Shown: positions 6,525 to 13,627 of the stretch, piece by piece
Layout of the letters: every line of letters begins with the position of its first letter
Numbering within the stretch: the first letter of the stretch is position 1
Origin: Pseudomonas sp.
GTDB taxonomy: Bacteria > Pseudomonadota > Gammaproteobacteria > Pseudomonadales > Pseudomonadaceae
Direction of reading: 5' to 3'
Length of the DNA stretch: 13,627 nt
Assembly: GCA_026398835.1 (NCBI GenBank)
Contig: JAPLSD010000382.1
Location: 1-13,627 of the forward strand
Notes under the pieces: model-generated
What the model saw: only the letters and a program-made list of their open reading frames with translations
Told to the model about the DNA's origin: nothing
The model's database searches: none
Made by a program: the position numbers and the translations under genes

Positions 6525-8018
6525 ATGAGTGTGAGTAGTGCGACATCCCTGCGCCCGTCCCCCGTCAGCCAGCCGGAGTGGATTCTGATTTTTGGCAGTT
6601 CGCTGACGGTAATCGCCATTCTGAGTATCGTGACCTTTCTGCTGATCCGTGAACATGGCAGTGCCCAACTGTCCGCGACCCGTGCTGCCTCCAATATCGT
6701 GCAGTTGATCGACGCCGACGTGCTGCACAATGTCGAGCTCTATGACCTGTCCTTGCAGGGATTGATCTCCGCTTCGCAGCGCACAGACCTCACGCTGGTT
6801 TCCCCGCAAATACGCCATCTGGTGTTGTTCGATCGAGCAATCGCCGCCCCTCATAAGGGCGATATTCTGTTACTCGATAAACATGGCGACGTGCTCGCCG
6901 ACTCGGCGTCAGTCGAACCGCGGACGGGAAACTTCGCCGACCGCGAGTATTTCCAGTCCCACGTACAAAATCCTGATAGCGGGATGTTTATCAGCCGGCC
7001 ATTCCGGGCCAGACGCAACGATCACGACTGGCGCATCAGTTTCAGCCGCCGCATCTCGTCGCAAACCGGCGAGTTCCTGGGTATCGCCGAAGCGGCCATG
7101 CGCCTGAGCTACTTCAATCAGCTGTTCCGGAGTTTGAGTATCGACCGTGACAGCTCGGTCAATCTGATCAGCACCGACGGTTTTCTACTCGCCCAGGAAC
7201 CGCTACTGGCTGATGACCTGATCGGCAAGGACTTCAGTAACCGGCCTAACTTCATGCGCATTCTGCGTGAAGGTAATGGCAGCTTCAGCAGTGAGTCGAG
7301 CCGCGATCGCACACAGCGGCTTTACACCTTTTCCAGGGTCGGCAATTTGCCGTTAATCGTTGTGGTAGCGCTCTCGACCGACGAGGTATTTGCCTCTTGG
7401 AAGCGCACAGCGGTGCTGACAAGCTTTGCCACTGGCGTGCTGTGCATCGGCCTGCTCTGGCTGACCTGGCTACTGTGCCTCGAATTGCGACGCCGGCACA
7501 GTGCCGAGCAGGAGCTGGAGCAACTAGCGGCAACCGACGGTTTGACGGGGCTGGCCAACCGCAGAACCCTGGACCAGACACTCAACCTCGAATGGGCCCG
7601 AGCCCAACGTTCGGGCCACGCGTTGTCACTGCTCATGATCGATGTCGACCACTTCAAGGCCTTCAACGATAAACACGGTCATCAACTTGGCGACGAAGCC
7701 CTGACTGCCGTGGCCAGAGTGATCAAAAGCAACATACGCCGCCCCGGCGATCTGGCTGCCCGCTATGGCGGCGAAGAGTTTGCAGTGGTGCTGCCGGACA
7801 CTGAAGGCGACGGCGCGGCGCGCATTGCCGAGAACATCCGCGCGGCCATTGAACAAGATGAACTCGTCAACGCGCAGGACTCGCCCATCACCGTCAGCAT
7901 CGGTCTCAGCATCTGGTCAGGCGCGCAAGAGGGAAGCCCGGAAACACTGATTTTCGCAGCCGACAAAGCGCTCTATCAGGCCAAATACAGTGGGCGGAAT
8001 CGGGTGGTTGCAGGCTGA
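6525..8018 (+). CDS. Membrane-anchored diguanylate cyclase with periplasmic sensor domain
   Basis: The predicted 497-aa protein makes cyclic di-GMP from two GTP at the inner membrane. The chosen ATG gives MSVSSATSLRPSP, a short cytoplasmic tail before helix 1 (about 19-41). The frame is open further upstream, but an earlier start would overlap the terminator at 6391-6419; the ribosome site before 6525 is weak. Residues of about 42-290 form a periplasmic region of the dCache/PDC type (VELYDLSLQGLIS, then DREYFQSHVQNPDSGMFISR and GEFLGIAEAAMRLSYF). Helix 2 is about 296-320. The GGDEF domain begins at ATDGLTGLANRR, has DVDHFKAFND, the active GGEEF motif at 415-419, and an RxxD inhibitory site (RPGD, 406-409) five residues before it. 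Both catalysis and product inhibition should therefore be intact. The ligand is unknown. The gene is convergent with lpxC. Confidence 0.93.
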   Translation: MSVSSATSLRPSPVSQPEWILIFGSSLTVIAILSIVTFLLIREHGSAQLSATRAASNIVQLIDADVLHNVELYDLSLQGLISASQRTDLTLVSPQIRHLVLFDRAIAAPHKGDILLLDKHGDVLADSASVEPRTGNFADREYFQSHVQNPDSGMFISRPFRARRNDHDWRISFSRRISSQTGEFLGIAEAAMRLSYFNQLFRSLSIDRDSSVNLISTDGFLLAQEPLLADDLIGKDFSNRPNFMRILREGNGSFSSESSRDRTQRLYTFSRVGNLPLIVVVALSTDEVFASWKRTAVLTSFATGVLCIGLLWLTWLLCLELRRRHSAEQELEQLAATDGLTGLANRRTLDQTLNLEWARAQRSGHALSLLMIDVDHFKAFNDKHGHQLGDEALTAVARVIKSNIRRPGDLAARYGGEEFAVVLPDTEGDGAARIAENIRAAIEQDELVNAQDSPITVSIGLSIWSGAQEGSPETLIFAADKALYQAKYSGRNRVVAG

Positions 8019-8042
8019 AATCCACGTTGTGAATACCGGCCT

Positions 8043-8099
8043 CATCGCGAGCAAGCTCGGCTCCTACGAGACCTGTAGGAGCCGAGCTTGCTCGCGATG
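8043..8099. repeat. REP inverted pair (REPIN-like) between convergent genes
   Basis: Two perfect 25-bp complementary arms (8043-8067 and 8075-8099) flank a 7-nt loop, GAGACCT. The core GTAGGAGC...GAGCTTGCTCGCGA is the well-known Pseudomonas REP consensus found in many intergenic copies and thought to be mobilised by RAYT transposases. It starts 25 bp after the cyclase stop. Transcribed, it would form a very stable hairpin that could block 3' exonucleases or end transcription from the plus strand. No T tract follows it. Confidence 0.92.
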
Positions 8100-8151
8100 G
8101 CGTCCTGATAGGCGCCGCCAAAAATAGAGACAGCCATTTTCCAGCAGGAAT

Positions 8152-8177
8152 AAAAAAAGGCCACCCGAAGGCAGCCT
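8152..8177 (-). terminator. Rho-independent terminator of lpxC
   Basis: Read on the minus strand, AGGCTGCC, a TTCG tetraloop and GGTGGCCT form an 8-bp stem with two G-U pairs, followed by a run of seven T (8158-8152). The C(UUCG)G loop is unusually stable. It lies 27 nt after the lpxC stop and probably ends transcription coming through ftsZ and lpxC. Confidence 0.85.
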
Positions 8178-8204
8178 CTAAAAACTAAAGAAAGAGAGTA
8201 TTAC

Positions 8205-9152
<948 letters not shown>

Positions 9153-9168
9153 TCAACAAAGGCTGGCG

Positions 9169-9203
9169 ATAATAGCAGACCAGACCTTTGCTGAACACCA
9201 ATC
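9169..9203 (-). promoter_or_regulatory. Candidate lpxC promoter
   Basis: In the 112-bp ftsZ-lpxC gap the minus strand has TATTAT (9174-9169), about 50 nt before the lpxC start, as a fair sigma-70 -10 element. About 17 nt upstream is only a weak -35 match (TGTTCA). The gap has no hairpin terminator for ftsZ, so read-through into lpxC is also likely. Confidence 0.35.
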
Positions 9204-9228
9204 ACCCTAATACCCCTGATACATTCCA

Positions 9229-10416
9229 TCAATCGGCCTGGCGACGCAGGAATGCCGGGATGTCCAGATAGTCCAGATCATCTTGCGGATTCAGCTTCGC
9301 CGCGGTCGCAGCACTGGCCTGAGCCTGGTTGCGCATCACGGTTGGACGGTCCAGATCGCGGTAGTTCACCGACGGCATCTCCTGACGCGAAGGTGCTGGC
9401 GATTGAGCGGCCATGGAGGTATGAACGGTATTGTCGATGATCTTAACAGGCTTCTCGATTTTTGCGCCCAGACCTGTGGCAACCACGGTCACGTGCAGCT
9501 CGTCGCGCATGTCCGGATCGATAACAGTACCGACCTTGACCATTGCGTGCTCGGAAGCGAAGGCTTCGATGATGCTACCAACGTCCGAGTACTCACCCAG
9601 AGACAGGTCAGGACCAGCGGTGATATTCACCAGAATGCCGCGTGCACCTTGCAGGTTCACGTCTTCGAGCAACGGGTTGCGGATGGCCGCTTCCGTCGCT
9701 TCACGCGCACGGTTCGGACCGCTGGCGCAGCCAGTGCCCATCATCGCCATGCCCATTTCGCTCATCACGGTACGCACGTCTGCGAAGTCGACGTTGATCA
9801 TGCCCGGACGTTTGATGATGTCGGAGATACCGCGAACGGCACCGGCCAATACATCGTCAGCCTTGGCAAAAGCCGACAGAAGGCTTGCGTCTTTACCGAG
9901 GATGGTCAGCAGCTTCTCGTTGGGAATGGTGATCAACGAGTCGACGCTTTCGGACAGCAGACGGATGCCTTCATCGGCGATCTGCATACGCTTGCGACCT
10001 TCGAACGGGAACGGACGCGTCACCACCGCAACGGTGAGGATGCCCATTTCCTTGGCCACTTCGGCAATGATTGGCGCAGCACCGGTACCGGTACCACCGC
10101 CCATGCCTGTGGTGATAAACACCATGTTAGTGCCCTGCAGCACTTCGGCAATGCGCTCACGGTCTTCCAGAGCGGCCTGACGGCCCACTTCCGGATTGGC
10201 GCCAGCGCCCAGACCTTTGGTCACGCCAGTGCCCAGTTGCAGGATGGTCCGCGCGCCGATGCTTTTCAGCGCCTGGGCATCAGTGTTGGCGCAGATGAAT
10301 TCCACACCTTCAATGTTGCTCTTGACCATATGGTTGACAGCGTTGCCGCCGCCACCGCCCACACCGATAACTTTAATTACCGGGCTAGCGGGGATGTTGT
10401 CTACGAGTTCGAACAT
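9229..10416 (-). CDS. ftsZ: Cell division protein FtsZ (tubulin-like GTPase)
   Basis: FtsZ polymerises with GTP into the Z-ring at midcell and recruits the divisome. The 395-aa protein has the normal length. The nucleotide-binding G-box GGGTGTG is at residues 106-112. The synergy (T7) loop NVDFADVRTVM, carrying Asp210 and Asp213 needed for GTP hydrolysis by the neighbouring subunit, starts at 208. The C-terminal linker is short, and the conserved tail DYLDIPAFLRRQAD, which binds FtsA and ZipA, is intact. The start at 10416 is well supported by AAAGGAG, 7 nt upstream. It lies 73 bp downstream of ftsA and 112 bp upstream of lpxC, the standard order in Pseudomonas. Confidence 0.99.
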   Translation of the reverse strand: MFELVDNIPASPVIKVIGVGGGGGNAVNHMVKSNIEGVEFICANTDAQALKSIGARTILQLGTGVTKGLGAGANPEVGRQAALEDRERIAEVLQGTNMVFITTGMGGGTGTGAAPIIAEVAKEMGILTVAVVTRPFPFEGRKRMQIADEGIRLLSESVDSLITIPNEKLLTILGKDASLLSAFAKADDVLAGAVRGISDIIKRPGMINVDFADVRTVMSEMGMAMMGTGCASGPNRAREATEAAIRNPLLEDVNLQGARGILVNITAGPDLSLGEYSDVGSIIEAFASEHAMVKVGTVIDPDMRDELHVTVVATGLGAKIEKPVKIIDNTVHTSMAAQSPAPSRQEMPSVNYRDLDRPTVMRNQAQASAATAAKLNPQDDLDYLDIPAFLRRQAD

Positions 10417-10423
10417 TTTCCCT

Positions 10424-10430
10424 CTCCTTT
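10424..10430 (-). promoter_or_regulatory. Strong ribosome binding site of ftsZ
   Basis: The minus strand reads AAAGGAG, 7 nt before the ftsZ ATG, the best Shine-Dalgarno match among the division genes here. This fits the need for far more FtsZ than FtsA or FtsQ from the same transcripts. The rest of the 73-bp ftsA-ftsZ gap shows no hairpin terminator. Confidence 0.75.
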
Positions 10431-10489
10431 CAGTTCTCTAGTTTTTTTCGCCTACTGCTGCCACTTTGAAACTGTCTTGCTGTAAATCT

Positions 10490-11752
10490 TTAGAAGTTGC
10501 CCTGAACCCAGCTTCTGAGACGATCGAACAGTGGAGTCTTGGCCTCCTCACTGCTGTAGCTGTCCCGGCTGCTGCTGATCCCGGAAAAGGACACGCCGTC
10601 GGACTGCTTTTGCAGCCCGTACATCAGCAAGCCCACACCGGTGGAATAAATCGGGTTGCGCACGACATCGTCGAGGCCTTTGACGCCATGGGGTACGCCA
10701 AGGCGGACCGGCATGTGGAAAATCTCTTCGGCCAGTTCAACCGCGCCTTCCATCTTCGAAGTACCACCGGTCAGCACGATGCCGGCCGGGATCAGGTCTT
10801 CGTAGCCGCTGCGACGCAGTTCAGCCTGAATCAACGTGAACAGCTCGTCGTAACGCGGCTCAACCACTTCGGCCAGGGCCTGACGGGACAGCTCGCGCGG
10901 CGGACGATCACCGACACTTGGAACCTTGATGGTTTCACCGGCACCGGCCAGTTTGGCCAGGGCGCAGGCGTAGCGAATCTTGATTTCTTCGGCGTACTGG
11001 GTCGGAGTGCGCAACGCCATCGCGATGTCGTTGGTCACCTGATCACCGGCAATCGGGATCACCGCGGTGTGACGAATCGCGCCTTCGGTGAAGATCGCGA
11101 TATCAGTGGTACCGCCACCGATGTCGACCAGGCACACGCCCAGCTCTTTCTCGTCATCGGTCAACACCGAATAGGCGGAAGCCAGTTGTTCGAGAATGAT
11201 GTCGTCGATTTCCAGACCGCAACGACGCACGCATTTTTCAATGTTCTGTGCGGCGTTCACGGCGCAGGTGACCACATGGACCTTGGCTTCCAGACGTACG
11301 CCGGACATGCCCAGAGGCTCACGCACGCCTTCCTGGTTATCGATCACGTAATCCTGCGGCAGGGTGTGCAGGACACGCTGGTCTGCCGGAATCGCCACTG
11401 CTTGGGCCGCGTCGAGTACCCGCTCCAGATCCGCCGCGCTGACTTCGCGATCACGAATCGCCACGATGCCGTGGGAGTTCAGGCTGCGAATGTGATTGCC
11501 CGCCACACCGACGAACGCCGAGTGAATGCGGCAGCCAGCCATCAGTTGCGCTTCTTCGATAGCGCGCTGAATCGACTGCACGGTGGATTCGATATTCACC
11601 ACCACGCCCTTCTTCAGGCCGCGAGATGGGTGCGTGCCGATTCCGACGATTTCCAGCGTGCCATCGGCCGAGACCTCGCCCACCAGCGCCACCACTTTGG
11701 AAGTGCCGATATCCAGACCGACGATCATTTTGCCGCTTTGCACATTAGCCAT
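10490..11752 (-). CDS. ftsA: Cell division protein FtsA (actin-like membrane tether)
   Basis: FtsA is an actin-fold ATPase that attaches FtsZ filaments to the inner membrane and passes signals to the septal synthases. The 420-aa protein shows phosphate-1 motif GLDIGTSKV (12-20), the FtsA-specific 1C region at about 85-165 (starting near GNHIRSLNSHGIVAI), phosphate-2 motif LVDIGGGTTDIAI (208-220) and adenosine motif GIVLTGGTSKMEG (324-336). The last 14 residues, PLFDRLRSWVQGNF, form the amphipathic membrane-targeting helix. The ATG at 11752 is preceded by an AGGA-type ribosome site. Only 15 bp separate it from ftsQ, so the two are co-transcribed. All expected elements are present. Confidence 0.98.
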   Translation of the reverse strand: MANVQSGKMIVGLDIGTSKVVALVGEVSADGTLEIVGIGTHPSRGLKKGVVVNIESTVQSIQRAIEEAQLMAGCRIHSAFVGVAGNHIRSLNSHGIVAIRDREVSAADLERVLDAAQAVAIPADQRVLHTLPQDYVIDNQEGVREPLGMSGVRLEAKVHVVTCAVNAAQNIEKCVRRCGLEIDDIILEQLASAYSVLTDDEKELGVCLVDIGGGTTDIAIFTEGAIRHTAVIPIAGDQVTNDIAMALRTPTQYAEEIKIRYACALAKLAGAGETIKVPSVGDRPPRELSRQALAEVVEPRYDELFTLIQAELRRSGYEDLIPAGIVLTGGTSKMEGAVELAEEIFHMPVRLGVPHGVKGLDDVVRNPIYSTGVGLLMYGLQKQSDGVSFSGISSSRDSYSSEEAKTPLFDRLRSWVQGNF

Positions 11753-11767
11753 TGGTCCTGCCTCTTC

Positions 11768-12634
11768 TTAATTCTTCGCGACGGCGGGTTGGGCCGTCGT
11801 GGGCGCTACAGGTTCCCGCCAGCCGACGGCGAGGCCGTTGGCATAGCGCAGATCGATGCGCGCAATGTTCGTAATCTGTTCCTTCAGCGTTTTTTCATAG
11901 ATGGCAATGAAGCGGCGCATCTTTTCCACCAGGTAACCGCGCCCCAACAACAGTTCGATCCCCGGGCCGGCGCTACCTGCGCCGGTGGTTAGAAACCAGC
12001 TGCCACGTTCACGCAACTCCAGACGGGCAATTGAAAAGCCCATGGGCCGGAGCATCTGACTCAACACCTGATACTGCTGCATCACTTGCTGCTGGGCCCG
12101 CTGCGGACCAAACAACTGTGGCAAATGTTCGTAGTTCGCCAGCTCACGCGGAGTGAATGCTTCGCCCTGGTTGTTCAACAGCGCTTCGTCACCCCAACGG
12201 GCCACGGGCAGTTGCTCTTCCAGGCGAATCACCACTTGATCAGGCCAGACGCGACGCACTTCGGCGTGAGCGATCCATGGCATCTTTTCAAGCTCGGTGC
12301 GCATGCTCTCCAGGTCGATGGTGAAGAAGCTTGAGGCCACGTAAGGGGCGATTCGCTGCTGCACGGCTTGCTGGCTGATGTAACTCAAATCACCCTGGAC
12401 GTTGATCTTGGTGATCGGCCGGTCGGCATACGGCAGCAAGCGCTGCGCACCTTCATAGGTGCCAAAGCCCAATGCAACCAACAGCACCGGCCAGAACAAG
12501 GCCTTGAGGAAGCCAAAATTGGCTTTCGGCAGGCGCACCGACATCGGCTCTTTAGCCACCATACGGCTGGCACCACGCGGCACCGGCTTGCGGCCGGGAA
12601 CGGGTTGCTGATGACGTAGCTGGGCGCCTTGCAT
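11768..12634 (-). CDS. ftsQ: Cell division protein FtsQ
   Basis: FtsQ is a bitopic inner-membrane protein that links early divisome parts with FtsB/FtsL and the septal peptidoglycan machinery. I choose the ATG at 12634 ([16 protein letters not shown]), giving 288 aa, because it has GAGG 9 nt upstream and fits the family length; the frame stays open to 12709, but that extension overlaps ddlB and adds 25 unlikely residues. A basic cytoplasmic tail (1-42) precedes one helix ([19 protein letters not shown], about 42-60). A POTRA domain follows (about 74-143, [14 protein letters not shown] to [15 protein letters not shown]), then the beta domain ending around [13 protein letters not shown]. It starts 4 nt after the ddlB stop. 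Confidence 0.96.
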   Translation of the reverse strand: MQGAQLRHQQPVPGRKPVPRGASRMVAKEPMSVRLPKANFGFLKALFWPVLLVALGFGTYEGAQRLLPYADRPITKINVQGDLSYISQQAVQQRIAPYVASSFFTIDLESMRTELEKMPWIAHAEVRRVWPDQVVIRLEEQLPVARWGDEALLNNQGEAFTPRELANYEHLPQLFGPQRAQQQVMQQYQVLSQMLRPMGFSIARLELRERGSWFLTTGAGSAGPGIELLLGRGYLVEKMRRFIAIYEKTLKEQITNIARIDLRYANGLAVGWREPVAPTTAQPAVAKN

Positions 12635-12638
12635 GGAC

Positions 12639-13627
<989 letters not shown>

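Noticed and set aside
9283..10485. 400-codon open frame on the plus strand opposite ftsZ
   Set aside because: It mirrors ftsZ codons and has no domain, ribosome site or plausible composition.
10466..11992. 508-codon open frame on the plus strand opposite ftsA and ftsQ
   Set aside because: It is antisense to ftsA with its full set of actin-fold motifs. The translation is rich in His, Gln, Asp and Arg with no recognisable domain, as expected from high-GC codon shadowing.

Overview
The window looks like chromosomal DNA of a Pseudomonas from the fluorescens group. The basis is the dcw-cluster order murC(end)-ddlB-ftsQ-ftsA-ftsZ-lpxC on the minus strand, Pseudomonas-like protein sequences and lengths (LpxC 303 aa with zinc ligands at 78/237/241, FtsZ 395 aa), high GC, and a typical Pseudomonas REP inverted pair (GTAGGAGC...GCTTGCTCGCGA). 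Genus is confident; species is not determined.

Left part, plus strand (1-5645): an efflux operon. It holds the 3' end of a periplasmic adaptor, a complete 1031-aa RND permease, an OmpR-type response regulator and a sensor kinase. Genes overlap or nearly touch (ATGA overlap, 9-nt gap, 8-nt overlap), so they are probably co-transcribed. The kinase is broken. An internal deletion removed the N-box part of the ATP-binding domain and shifted the frame near 5446-5451, leaving the F-box, G2 box and true C-terminus in another frame. The response regulator therefore seems to have lost its neighbouring kinase.

Middle (5646-8204): a 74-aa exported small protein with a strong terminator. Next is a lower-GC 410-bp stretch with two CACGTG palindromes and what looks like the orphaned 3' end of a lost gene plus its terminator. 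After that come a membrane-anchored diguanylate cyclase (GGEEF, intact RxxD inhibitory site) and a REP inverted pair that, with the lpxC terminator, separates it from the convergent cell-envelope genes.

Right part, minus strand (8205-13627): lpxC (committed step of lipid A synthesis), ftsZ and ftsA (Z-ring and its membrane tether), ftsQ (divisome scaffold), ddlB (D-Ala-D-Ala for peptidoglycan) and the last 11 codons of probably murC. These are ordinary, intact housekeeping genes.

I found no CRISPR array, tRNA, rRNA, transposase or clear prophage gene. I see no convincing undescribed multi-gene system. The most notable points are the kinase deletion, the gene remnant at about 6221-6376, and the uncharacterised small exported protein.
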